NCBI RefSeq assembly: GCF_002927045.1
Contig: NZ_PRDW01000008.1
Span: forward strand, 105,347-169,346
Direction of reading: 5' to 3'
DNA length: 64,000 nt
Source: Mycetohabitans endofungorum
GTDB lineage: Bacteria > Pseudomonadota > Gammaproteobacteria > Burkholderiales > Burkholderiaceae
Part shown: positions 20,403 to 32,611 of the stretch, in pieces
How the letters are laid out: the number at the start of each line of letters is the position of its first letter
Numbering within the stretch: position 1 is the stretch's first letter
The notes under the pieces: model-generated
What the model saw: only the letters and a program-made list of their open reading frames with translations
Database searches by the model: none
What the model was told of the DNA's origin: nothing
Translations under genes and position numbers: made by a program

Positions 20403-21896
20403 TCAGAACCTGGGCAACTCGGGATGCGGCAGCAGACCTCGATGGACCCGCATCCTGCCGTACTCGGCACAGCGCGCCCGCGTCGGGATGCCCTTGCCCG
20501 GATTCAGCAGCCCTGACGGGTCGAACGCGCGCTTGACCGCGAGGAACGCGTCGCGCTCCTGCGCACAGAACTGCACGCACATCGAATCGATCTTCGCGAT
20601 GCCCACGCCATGCTCGCCGGTGAGCGTGCCGCCGAACGCCACGCAGGCCTCCAGAATTTGTGTGCCGAATGCCTCGGCGCGTCGCCACTCATCGGGATCG
20701 TTGCCGTTGAACAGGATCAGCGGATGCATGTTGCCGTCGCCCGCATGGAAGACGTTCATGCAGCGCAGCCCGTATTGGTTTTCCATCTCGGCGATGCGCG
20801 CGAGCAGCGGCCCGATCGCCCGCCGCGGCACGGTACCGTCCATGCAATAGTAGTCCGGCGAGATGCGTCCCGCGGCCGGAAATGCATTCTTGCGCCCGGA
20901 CCAGAACTTGAGCCGCTCCGTCTCCGAGCGCGAGATCTGGATCCGCGTCGCGCCGTGCGCACGCAGCACCGCAGTCATGCGCACGATCTCGTCGGCAACC
21001 TCCTCGGGCGTGCCGTCGGACTCGCACAGCAGGATGGCCTGCGCGTCCAGGTCGTAGCCGGCCTGCACGAATTCCTCCACCGCGTGCGTGGCCGGCTTGT
21101 CCATCATTTCGAGGCCCGCAGGCACGATGCCGGCCGCGATGATCGCCGCGACCGCGTCGCCGCCCTTGACCACGTCATCAAAGCTGGCCATGATGACCTG
21201 CGCCACTTGCGGCTTCGGGATCAGCCGGACCGTCACTTCCGTGACGACGGCAAACATGCCCTCGCTGCCGATCAATACCGCCAACAGGTCCAGCCCTGCA
21301 CAATCCGGCCCCAGTGAGCCGAACTCGACCAGCTCGCCCTCCATCGTGACCGCGCGCACGCGCAGCACGTTATGTACGGTCAAGCCGTATTTCAAGCAAT
21401 GCACGCCGCCCGAATTCTCGGCGACATTGCCTCCGATCGTGCAGGCGATCTGCGATGATGGATCAGGCGCGTAGTACAGCCCGTATGGCGCGGCCGCCTC
21501 CGAGATCGCCAGATTGCGTACACCCGGCTGGACCGTCGCGGTACGCGCGTAGGGATCGATGTTGACGATCTTTTTGAGGCGCGCGAGCGACAGCACGATG
21601 CCATCGCGCAGCGGCATTGCACCACCGGACAGACCCGTGCCGGCGCCGCGCGGCACCACCGGCACGTTGAGCCGGTAGCATGTCTGCAGCACGTGCTGCA
21701 CTTGCGATTCTGTCTCGGGCAGCACCACCGCGAGCGGCAGCTGTCGATACGCGGCAAGCCCGTCGCATTCGTACGGTGCCGTATCCTCGGCGCGATACAG
21801 CAGGCAATGCGTGGGCACAACCGTCATTAGCGCCTGAACCACTTCGCGTTGTCGTGCCGCGATAGCTTCTAGGGACGGTTCGACTGAAGCGTTCAT
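20403..21896 (-). CDS. glcD: Glycolate oxidase subunit GlcD (FAD)
   Basis: The 497-residue protein is the catalytic flavoprotein of glycolate dehydrogenase. The FAD-binding domain shows VPVVPRGAGTGLSGGAMP near residue 80, PDPSSQIACTIGGNVAENSG near 144, and GLDLLAVLIGSEGMFAVVTE near 206. The C-terminal domain has the metal/substrate residues in HAGDGNMHPLI near 385 and GGTLTGEHGVG near 423, then FDPSGLLNPGKG. It is the second gene of a minus-strand operon, 21 bp after the D-lactate dehydrogenase-like gene and 4 bp before glcE. No glcC regulator or malate synthase is present nearby. Confidence 0.95.
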   Translation of the reverse strand: MNASVEPSLEAIAARQREVVQALMTVVPTHCLLYRAEDTAPYECDGLAAYRQLPLAVVLPETESQVQHVLQTCYRLNVPVVPRGAGTGLSGGAMPLRDGIVLSLARLKKIVNIDPYARTATVQPGVRNLAISEAAAPYGLYYAPDPSSQIACTIGGNVAENSGGVHCLKYGLTVHNVLRVRAVTMEGELVEFGSLGPDCAGLDLLAVLIGSEGMFAVVTEVTVRLIPKPQVAQVIMASFDDVVKGGDAVAAIIAAGIVPAGLEMMDKPATHAVEEFVQAGYDLDAQAILLCESDGTPEEVADEIVRMTAVLRAHGATRIQISRSETERLKFWSGRKNAFPAAGRISPDYYCMDGTVPRRAIGPLLARIAEMENQYGLRCMNVFHAGDGNMHPLILFNGNDPDEWRRAEAFGTQILEACVAFGGTLTGEHGVGIAKIDSMCVQFCAQERDAFLAVKRAFDPSGLLNPGKGIPTRARCAEYGRMRVHRGLLPHPELPRF

Positions 21897-21917
21897 AGCG
21901 TGCTCCGCGCGACGTGT

Positions 21918-23339
21918 CTAGTGCGGTCCGTGAAAGGCAAAGATCTTGCCAGGATTCATCAGATTGTGCGGATCGAGCGCATGCTTGATCGCTCGCATCG
22001 TGTCAACGGCATCCGCGCCATGCTCGTCGACGAGGAAATCCATCTTGTGCAGGCCGACGCCGTGCTCGCCGGTGCACGTGCCGCCAAAGCGCAGCGCGCG
22101 TGATACGAGCCGCTGGTTCAACTGCTCCGCCTCCTGAATCTCGGCCGGGCTAGCGGGGTCAATCAGCATCGCGACGTGGAAGTTGCCGTCGCCGACGTGG
22201 CCTACGATCGGACACAGCAGTGACGATTGCTTCAGGTCTGCCTCTGTCTGTTCGATGCATTCAGCCAGCCGCGAGATCGGCACGCACACGTCGGTGGTCA
22301 GCGCGCGGCAACCGGGGCGCAGCTGCAACATTGCAAAGTATGCGCTGTGCCGCGCGTTCCACAACCGGCTGCGCTCTTCCGGGCGAGTGGCCCATGCAAA
22401 GCCTTGCCCCCCATGTTGCGCGGCAATGTCCTGCACCGTCTGCGCCTGCTCGCGCACGCCGGTCTCGCTGCCGTGGAACTCGAAGAACAGCGTTTGCGTC
22501 TGCGGCAATGTCAGGTTCGAGTGGCGGTTGATCGCACGGATCGCGAGCGCGTCGACAAATTCCACGCGCGCCACCGGCACGCCGAGCTGGATCGTCTCGA
22601 TCACGGTGCGCACGGCGTCGCCCATGCTCGGGAACGCGCACATGGCCGCGGAAATCGCTTCGGGCAACGGGTACAGGCGTACGGTGACCTCGGTGATCAC
22701 GCCGAGCGTGCCTTCGGAGCCGACGAAGACGCGTGTTAGGTCGTAGCCGGCCGACGATTTGCGCGCGCGCGAGCCCGTGTGGATGATGCGTGCATCGGCT
22801 CGCACCACTGTCAAACCCAGTACGTTTTCGCGCATCGTGCCGTAGCGGACCGCGTTCGTGCCTGAAGCGCGCGTGGCGGCCATGCCGCCGATGCTCGCGT
22901 CGGCGCCGGGGTCGATCGGGAAGAACAAGCCGGTGTCGCGCAGCGCGTCATTGAGCGCCTTGCGCGACACGCCGGCTTGCACGGTGGCTGTCAGGTCGTG
23001 CGCGTCGATCGACAACACGCGGTTCATCTCGGACAGATCAATCGTCACACCACCCTGTACCGCGAGCAGATGGCCTTCGAGCGACGAGCCGTTGCCATAC
23101 GGAATCACCGGTACCTCGTACTGCGCGCACAGTGCGACAATGGCCGCGACCTCCTGCGTTGTGCGGGCGTAGACGACTGCATCCGGCCACTGCGGATCGA
23201 ACATCGACTCGTCGCGCCCATGGTGAGCGCGCACGGCTTCGGCGACCGAGACGCGTTCGTCGAATGCGGCCTTGAGCGCCTCGAGCAGTGATGGAGGGAA
23301 GGGCTTGCGCACGGCGGCACGCGCAATCGAATGAGTCAC
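21918..23339 (-). CDS. FAD-linked oxidase, D-lactate dehydrogenase (cytochrome)-like
   Basis: The product has about 473 residues in the same flavoprotein family as GlcD but closer to D-lactate dehydrogenases of the Dld/LDHD type. Motifs are VPVIPYGNGSSLEGHL, DPGADASIGGMAATRASG, YDLTRVFVGSEGTLGVITE, GHVGDGNFHVAM and GGTCTGEHGVGLHK. It probably oxidises D-lactate or a related 2-hydroxy acid. The start is a GTG (reading VTHSIARAAV) with AGGAG about 8 bases upstream; the ATG at 23360 in the same frame is the alternative. It opens the operon with glcD, glcE, glcF, yggS and proC. A possible -10 element TAAAAT is at 23389-23394 on this strand. Confidence 0.88.
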   Translation of the reverse strand: MTHSIARAAVRKPFPPSLLEALKAAFDERVSVAEAVRAHHGRDESMFDPQWPDAVVYARTTQEVAAIVALCAQYEVPVIPYGNGSSLEGHLLAVQGGVTIDLSEMNRVLSIDAHDLTATVQAGVSRKALNDALRDTGLFFPIDPGADASIGGMAATRASGTNAVRYGTMRENVLGLTVVRADARIIHTGSRARKSSAGYDLTRVFVGSEGTLGVITEVTVRLYPLPEAISAAMCAFPSMGDAVRTVIETIQLGVPVARVEFVDALAIRAINRHSNLTLPQTQTLFFEFHGSETGVREQAQTVQDIAAQHGGQGFAWATRPEERSRLWNARHSAYFAMLQLRPGCRALTTDVCVPISRLAECIEQTEADLKQSSLLCPIVGHVGDGNFHVAMLIDPASPAEIQEAEQLNQRLVSRALRFGGTCTGEHGVGLHKMDFLVDEHGADAVDTMRAIKHALDPHNLMNPGKIFAFHGPH

Positions 23340-23472
23340 GGGGTGGTCTCCTGAACGCATGGCATGCAAGCGGGTCAACTGATTTGCTATTTTAAGCCAA
23401 TGCGCATTGCCCAAGCCGCTTGCATCGCGAGGTAGGGTGCTGGACGAGACCGCGTGGCAGCATGCACGTCAC

Positions 23473-23478
23473 TATAAT
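23473..23478 (+). promoter_or_regulatory. Candidate -10 element for the adenosyltransferase gene
   Basis: A consensus TATAAT lies 55 bp before the coding start in the divergent space with the D-lactate dehydrogenase-like gene. No good -35 is seen at 16-18 bp spacing. No B12-riboswitch-like sequence was recognised. Confidence 0.4.
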
Positions 23479-23533
23479 GCGCGTCGGACACGGCAAACTG
23501 CCCTCGATCCGGTTGTCAATTACAGGAGCCATG

Positions 23534-24082
23534 ATGGGAAACCGCTTGAGCAAGATCGTCACGCGCACAGGTGACGACGGCACCACCGGCCTGGGGAACA
23601 CGAGCCGCGTGGCCAAGGACGATACGCGCATCGCGGCGATCGGCGACGTAGACGAGCTGAACTCATCGCTGGGCGTGCTGCTGGCCGAAACATTGCCGGC
23701 CCGTGTGCGGGAGATGCTCGTCGCGGTGCAGCACGATTTGTTTGACGTCGGTGCGCAGCTATGCATGCCGGGCGAGGTGATGATCGTGGGCGAGCATGTC
23801 GCGCGGCTCGACGACTGGCTCGAGTACTTCAATGCGCAACTGCCACCGCTGCGCGAGTTCGTTCTGCCCGGCGGCTCGCGGCCGGCTGCGTTGTCGCACC
23901 TGTGCCGCACCATTTGCCGGCGAGCCGAGCGCACGATCGTCGCGCTCGGCCATGAACAAGCCGTCGATGCGGCGCTGCGGCAGTACGTGAACCGCCTGTC
24001 GGACCTGCTGTTCGTCCTGGCTCGCGTGCTTAATGGCGAGACGGGCCAGCCGGAGGTGCTGTGGCGGCATGAGCGGGCGTAA
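23534..24082 (+). CDS. Cob(I)alamin adenosyltransferase, PduO type
   Basis: The 182-residue enzyme of the PduO/MMAB family transfers the adenosyl group of ATP to cob(I)alamin to make coenzyme B12. The N-terminal ATP-binding motif KIVTRTGDDGTTGLGNTSRV is at residues 6-25, followed by DVDELNSSLGVL near 39. The second signature FVLPGGSRPAALSHLCRTICRRAER spans residues 113-137. Two ATGs stand in tandem (23531 and 23534). The AGGAG at 23524-23528 is better spaced (5 bases) for the second, which also matches the usual MGNRLSKI start. The gene stands alone, convergent with aroG. Confidence 0.94.
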   Translation: MGNRLSKIVTRTGDDGTTGLGNTSRVAKDDTRIAAIGDVDELNSSLGVLLAETLPARVREMLVAVQHDLFDVGAQLCMPGEVMIVGEHVARLDDWLEYFNAQLPPLREFVLPGGSRPAALSHLCRTICRRAERTIVALGHEQAVDAALRQYVNRLSDLLFVLARVLNGETGQPEVLWRHERA

Positions 24083-24091
24083 GGGGCCGCT

Positions 24092-24111
24092 CATGCCGGT
24101 GTCACGGCATG
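24092..24111. terminator. Hairpin between convergent adenosyltransferase gene and aroG
   Basis: CATGCCG (24092-24098) pairs exactly with CGGCATG (24105-24111) across a 6-base loop in the 73-bp space between two convergent genes. No T-run follows, so a terminator role is inferred from position only. Confidence 0.3.
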
Positions 24112-24155
24112 GTGCCGCCAGCCCATTGCGGCGCATGGCCATGTTCCGCTGTCCG

Positions 24156-25250
24156 TCAATGGCCACCGCCGTCGATTGCATTGCGATGAATCGCTGTCGC
24201 CCGCCGTTGCCGGACCGCTTGGGCTAGTCCTTCGAGCACCGTCACGCTATCATCCCAGCCGATGCAGGCGTCGGTGACGCTCTGACCGTAGGTCAACTCG
24301 CAGCCGTCTTTCAAATCCTGGCGTCCCGCGACCAGATGGGACTCCACCATCACGCCGACAATGCGCTCGTCGCCGGCGGCGACTTGCCGAGCGATGTCCG
24401 CGCAGACCGGAATTTGGTTTTCGTGCTTCTTCTCGCTGTTCGCATGGCTTGCATCGATCATCACTCGCGCCGCCAGCCCCGACTTGCCGATTGCGGAGCA
24501 CGCGGCATCGACGCTTGCTGCATCATAGTTCGGCGTTTTGCCGCCGCGCAGGATGAGGTGACAGTCCTCGTTGCCAGCAGTCGATACGATCGCCGAATGA
24601 CCGCCCTTGGTCACCGACAGGAAATGGTGCGGTTGCGAAGCGGCCTTGATCGCGTCAACCGCGATTTTCACGTTGCCGTCGGTGCCGTTCTTGAAGCCGA
24701 CCGGGCACGACAATCCGGAGGCCAGTTCCCGATGTACCTGCGATTCGGTGGTGCGTGCGCCGATTGCACCCCACGAGATCAAATCGGCGATGTATTGCGG
24801 GCTGATCATGTCGAGGTACTCCGTGCCGGCCGGCAGCCCGAGCGCGTTGATTCGCACCAGCAGTTCGCGCGCGGTACGTAATCCGTCGTTGATCTTGAAG
24901 CTGTTGTCCATGTAAGGGTCGTTGATCAACCCCTTCCAGCCCACGGTCGTGCGCGGCTTCTCGAAGTACACACGCATCACGATTTCCAATTCGCCGGCAA
25001 AGCGTTTGCGCTGCTCCACCAGGCGCTGTGCGTACTCTAGTGCCGCACGCGTGTCGTGGATCGAGCACGGGCCAATCACGACGATGAGCCGGTCGTCCAT
25101 GCCGTGCAGGATCCGATGCAGCGATTGGCGAGCGTTGAAGATCAGGTCAGCGACGTGCTCCTCGCAGGGAAACTCCCGCAGCAGGTGCGCGGGCGGCGTC
25201 AATTCCTTAAGCTCGCGGATTCGGACATCATCGGTGTTGTGCAGGGCCAT
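24156..25250 (-). CDS. aroG: 3-deoxy-7-phosphoheptulonate (DAHP) synthase, class I
   Basis: This enzyme condenses phosphoenolpyruvate and erythrose-4-phosphate, the first committed step toward Phe, Tyr and Trp. The 364-residue chain is highly similar to E. coli AroG/AroF/AroH: RIRELKELTPPAHLL near the start, VVIGPCSIHD with the metal Cys near residue 63, MRVYFEKPRTTVGWKGLIND near 92, GARTTESQVHRELASGLSCP near 155, and HANSEKK near 269. Two ATGs (25253 and 25250) are possible; the GGAG upstream is 4 bases from the first and 7 from the second. The long untranslated leader holds an attenuator, described separately. In E. coli the isozymes are controlled by feedback and by TyrR/TrpR, not by attenuation. 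Confidence 0.96.
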   Translation of the reverse strand: MALHNTDDVRIRELKELTPPAHLLREFPCEEHVADLIFNARQSLHRILHGMDDRLIVVIGPCSIHDTRAALEYAQRLVEQRKRFAGELEIVMRVYFEKPRTTVGWKGLINDPYMDNSFKINDGLRTARELLVRINALGLPAGTEYLDMISPQYIADLISWGAIGARTTESQVHRELASGLSCPVGFKNGTDGNVKIAVDAIKAASQPHHFLSVTKGGHSAIVSTAGNEDCHLILRGGKTPNYDAASVDAACSAIGKSGLAARVMIDASHANSEKKHENQIPVCADIARQVAAGDERIVGVMVESHLVAGRQDLKDGCELTYGQSVTDACIGWDDSVTVLEGLAQAVRQRRATAIHRNAIDGGGH

Positions 25251-25312
25251 CATTGTTCTCCGGTTCAACGGTACGCGCCTCGCGCGCGGTGTTCGGGGCC
25301 TGGCGCTTGGCG

Positions 25313-25345
25313 AAAAAAAACCGCCAGGCGAGCTGGCGGTTTTTT
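25313..25345 (-). terminator. Intrinsic terminator inside the aroG leader (attenuator)
   Basis: On the minus strand six A, then CCGCCAG, a 5-base loop, CTGGCGG and eight T form a strong rho-independent terminator. It sits 60 bp before the aroG start and downstream of the leader peptide. Nothing but aroG lies beyond it, so it must end transcription early unless prevented. Its 5' arm (25332-25339) can pair instead with GCTGGCGG inside the leader-peptide ORF (25391-25398), which would act as antiterminator. Confidence 0.88.
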
Positions 25346-25373
25346 CGGGAATGTGGGGTGATTCGCTTGTCCG

Positions 25374-25442
25374 TCACCCACCCTCTCGGTCCGCCAGCGG
25401 CCTGAGATGCCAAAAGAAATAAAAGTAAAACTTGGCGGACAT
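25374..25442 (-). CDS. aroG leader peptide, 22 residues, rich in Phe/Tyr/Trp
   Basis: The 22-codon ORF reads MSAK, then FYFYFFW at codons 5-11, then HLRPLADREGG and TGA. Seven consecutive aromatic codons (four Phe, two Tyr, one Trp) are far beyond chance and include all three end products of the pathway. Codons 1-4 (GTCCGCCA, 25433-25440) can pair with TGGCGGAC at codons 15-18 (25389-25396). That second segment can instead pair with the 5' arm of the terminator. A ribosome stalled at the aromatic run would cover the first segment, free the second to form the antiterminator, and let RNA polymerase reach aroG. The Shine-Dalgarno is weak, so translation is inferred from design rather than from a clear ribosome site. 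Confidence 0.85.
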   Translation of the reverse strand: MSAKFYFYFFWHLRPLADREGG

Positions 25443-25492
25443 CGCGAAATGCAAACGAATTGAAAGGTGGCGTCGGTTCCGAGTACGCCAAC

Positions 25493-25522
25493 TTTATACT
25501 CTGGACGACCCCCCGTTGGCAA
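25493..25522 (-). promoter_or_regulatory. Candidate sigma-70 promoter of aroG
   Basis: On the minus strand TTGCCA (25517-25522) and TATAAA (25493-25498) are separated by 18 bases. Transcription would begin near 25485, about 43 bases before the leader-peptide ATG. The tldD terminator lies just upstream, so aroG has its own promoter. Confidence 0.55.
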
Positions 25523-25563
25523 CAGGGGAGCGACAATGACGACACATGATTGCGTCATTTCAA

Positions 25564-25587
25564 TAAAAACCGCAATCCGCTTGCGGC
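25564..25587 (-). terminator. Intrinsic terminator of the yhdP-nitrilase-tldD unit
   Basis: On the minus strand GCCGCAA, a 5-base loop, TTGCGG and TTTTTATT follow the tldD stop by about 17 bases. This is a standard rho-independent terminator and separates tldD from the aroG leader. Confidence 0.75.
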
Positions 25588-25603
25588 ATCTGCGCGATTG
25601 GCG

Positions 25604-27070
25604 TCATACCGTGCCACCCACCGTCATGCGGTCGATGCGCAGCGTCGGCTGCCCGACGCCGACCGGCACGCTCTGGCCTTCTTTGCCGCACACGCCCACG
25701 CCCGTGTCTAACGACATGTCGTTGCCGATCATCGACACGTACTTGAGCGACTCCGGTCCGCTGCCCACTAGCGTCGCGCCCTTGACCGGATAGGCAATCT
25801 TGCCGTTCTCGATCATGTAGGCCTCGGAGGCTGAGAACACAAACTTGCCGTTCGTGATATCGACCTGTCCGCCGCCGAAGTTGACCGCGTACAGGCCATG
25901 CTCGACCGACGCGATGATCTCGGCGGGATTCTTGTCGCCGCCCAACATGTAGGTGTTGGTCATGCGCGGCATCGGCAACGCGGCATACGATTCGCGCCGC
26001 GCGTTGCCGGTCACCTTCATCTTCATCAGCCGCGCGTTTAGCGTGTCCTGCATGTAGCCGGTCAGGATGCCGTCCTCGATTAGCGTCGTGCATTGCGTGG
26101 GGTTGCCCTCGTCATCGATGTTCAGCGATCCGCGCCGGTTCGCCAGCGTGCCGTCGTCAACCACCGTGACACCGTTGGCCGCGACCCGCTCGCCGATGCG
26201 TCCGGCGAACGCCGACGAGCCCTTGCGGTTGAAGTCGCCTTCCAATCCGTGGCCGATCGCCTCGTGCAGCAGTACGCCCGGCCAGCCCGGCCCGAGCACG
26301 ACGGTCATCGTGCCGGCGGGCGCGGGGCGCGCCTCCAGGTTCACCAGCGCGGCATGCACCGCGTCGTCGACGTATCGCGCCAGCACTTCGTCGGTGAAGT
26401 AGCCATAGTCGTAGCGGCCTCCGCCACCGCCGGAGCCGAGCTCGCGGCGCCCGTTCTGCTCGGCGATCACGGTGACCGACATGCGCACGAGCGGACGCAC
26501 GTCGGCGGCCAGTGCCCCGTCGCTGCGTGCTACCAGCACGACGTCGTATTCGCCCGCCAGGCCCGCCATGACCTGTGTGATGCGTGGATCCTTCGCGCGA
26601 GCCATTTTTTCGACGCGCTCCAGCAGTGCCACTTTCGCATTCGCATCCAGCGAGTGCAGCGGATCGGCCGGCCGATACAGGTCGCGGCCCGCGACGCCGT
26701 GCAACGCACCGGCCACCCGCACGCGAGCCTTTCCGCCCCCCGCACGGGCGATCGCGCGGGTGGCCTGGGCTGCTTGTGCCAGCGCTTGCGGCGACAAGTC
26801 ATCCGAGTACGCGAATGCGGTGCGTTCGCCGGCTACCGCGCGCACGCCCACGCCCTGGTCGATGCTGAAGCTGCCCGATTTGACGATGCCTTCCTCCAGG
26901 CTCCACGCTTCGCTGCGGGTTGTCTGGAAGTACAGGTCCGCGTAGTCAACGCGATGGGAAAAAATCTCGCCCAGCGTGCGCACCAGGATGGCCTCATCGA
27001 GCCCGTAGCGCGTGAGCAGCAGGTCCTTGGCGGTGGCGAGATGGCAGAGGTTTGGTTCGATGATGTTCAT
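25604..27070 (-). CDS. tldD: Metalloprotease TldD
   Basis: TldD pairs with TldE/PmbA to form a zinc protease that degrades unfolded or modified peptides, with roles in microcin maturation and toxin-antitoxin control. The 488-residue product carries the metal motif [11 protein letters not shown] (HExxxH type) near residue 260, preceded by [14 protein letters not shown]. The glycine-rich C-terminal domain has [20 protein letters not shown] and [18 protein letters not shown]. The start is the ATG at [14 protein letters not shown]. It lies 130 bp after the nitrilase-family gene in the same orientation. No tldE/pmbA is in this window. Confidence 0.95.
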   Translation of the reverse strand: MNIIEPNLCHLATAKDLLLTRYGLDEAILVRTLGEIFSHRVDYADLYFQTTRSEAWSLEEGIVKSGSFSIDQGVGVRAVAGERTAFAYSDDLSPQALAQAAQATRAIARAGGGKARVRVAGALHGVAGRDLYRPADPLHSLDANAKVALLERVEKMARAKDPRITQVMAGLAGEYDVVLVARSDGALAADVRPLVRMSVTVIAEQNGRRELGSGGGGGRYDYGYFTDEVLARYVDDAVHAALVNLEARPAPAGTMTVVLGPGWPGVLLHEAIGHGLEGDFNRKGSSAFAGRIGERVAANGVTVVDDGTLANRRGSLNIDDEGNPTQCTTLIEDGILTGYMQDTLNARLMKMKVTGNARRESYAALPMPRMTNTYMLGGDKNPAEIIASVEHGLYAVNFGGGQVDITNGKFVFSASEAYMIENGKIAYPVKGATLVGSGPESLKYVSMIGNDMSLDTGVGVCGKEGQSVPVGVGQPTLRIDRMTVGGTV

Positions 27071-27200
27071 GCGGGCTCGCCCGTTTGACTGGTAAATGGA
27101 CAGGGGTTGGCGTTGCGACGGCACGATTCAAGCCGCGGGCGACCCTGCTGGAAGCGGTGTGGGCCGCCGCCGCTTTGCGGGCAACGACGCTGCGGTGCGC

Positions 27201-28039
27201 TCATGCCAGCACCCGATGCCGATACGCCGGCAAGCTCTGCCGCACCTGCGCGATACGTCGGACATCGATCGTGCCCGCGACCACGCCGGCACCGTCCGCG
27301 CGCACTGCGACGACCTTGCCCCATGGGTCCACCAGCATGCTGTGGCCCCATGTGCGGCGCCCGTTCTCGTGCGTGCCGCCCTGGGCCGCGGCCAGCACGT
27401 AGCATTGGTTCTCGACCGCGCGCGCACGCAGCAGCATCTCCCAGTGCGCGTGGCCGGTCGTGTATGTAAAGGCCGATGGCACGACGATTAGCGCGCAGTC
27501 GCCAAGCTTGCGATACAACTCCGGAAAGCGCAAGTCATAGCATACCGACAAGCCCACGCGGCCAAACGGTGCATCGAACGCGACGACGTCGGTGCCGGGC
27601 CGGATTGTGCGCGCCTCGTCAAACGACTCATCACCCTTTTCGAAGTTGAACAGATGGATCTTGTCGTAGCGAGCCACGGCCCGGCCTTGCGGGTCGAACA
27701 CCAGCGTGGTGTTCATCACCCGCCCGGGTTCTGGCGCCACGAGCGGCAGCGTGCCACCGATGACCCACACGCGATGGCGCACCGCGACATCGGCGAGAAA
27801 TTGCTGAATCGGGCCGTCGCCCGGCGTTTCCTGCACGGCCAGCTTGTCGGCGTCGCGGTGCCCCATGAAACAGAAATACTCGGGCAGCAGCACGAGTTGC
27901 GCGCCGCCGGCGGCGGCTTCGGCGATTAACTCGCCGGCGGCCTGCAGATTCCGCGACACGTCCGGCGTGCTGACCATTTGCAGCGCTGCCAGCGCGAACG
28001 TGCCGGGCGCGGCGCCGCTTGCGCGGAAAACGGAGTTGT

Positions 28040-28049
<10 letters not shown>
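27201..28049 (-). CDS. Carbon-nitrogen hydrolase (nitrilase superfamily), Nit/omega-amidase-like
   Basis: The 282-residue protein has the nitrilase Glu-Lys-Cys triad: Glu in LVLLPEYFCF near residue 58, Lys in YDKIHLFNFEKGDESF near 137, and Cys in LSVCYDLRFPELYRKLGD near 174. The closest functional groups are Nit1/Nit2-type deaminated-glutathione and omega-amidases; the exact substrate is not evident. The product ends LPAYRHRVLA. Its start (28049, or two codons later at 28043) overlaps the last codons of yhdP, which couples it to that gene. The yhdP-nitrilase-tldD order is common in beta- and gamma-proteobacteria. Confidence 0.9.
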
Positions 28050-32494
<4,445 letters not shown>

Positions 32495-32611
32495 GCGAGG
32501 AGCGCGGAACGTATGATAGGGGGCGGCGGAAAAACCAAATGTAACATACGGCATGCGAGTCAAACCTACCGCCGCCACGGGTTCTATTGCATATGCCGTA
32601 CCAATGACACG

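Noticed and set aside
23340..23533. B12 riboswitch before the cobalamin adenosyltransferase
   Set aside because: The space is only about 190 bp and no B12-box-like sequence was recognised.
25228..25545. Minus-strand 105-codon open frame across the aroG leader
   Set aside because: It runs through the terminator and overlaps the aroG start in another frame; the 22-codon aromatic ORF and alternative pairings explain the region better.
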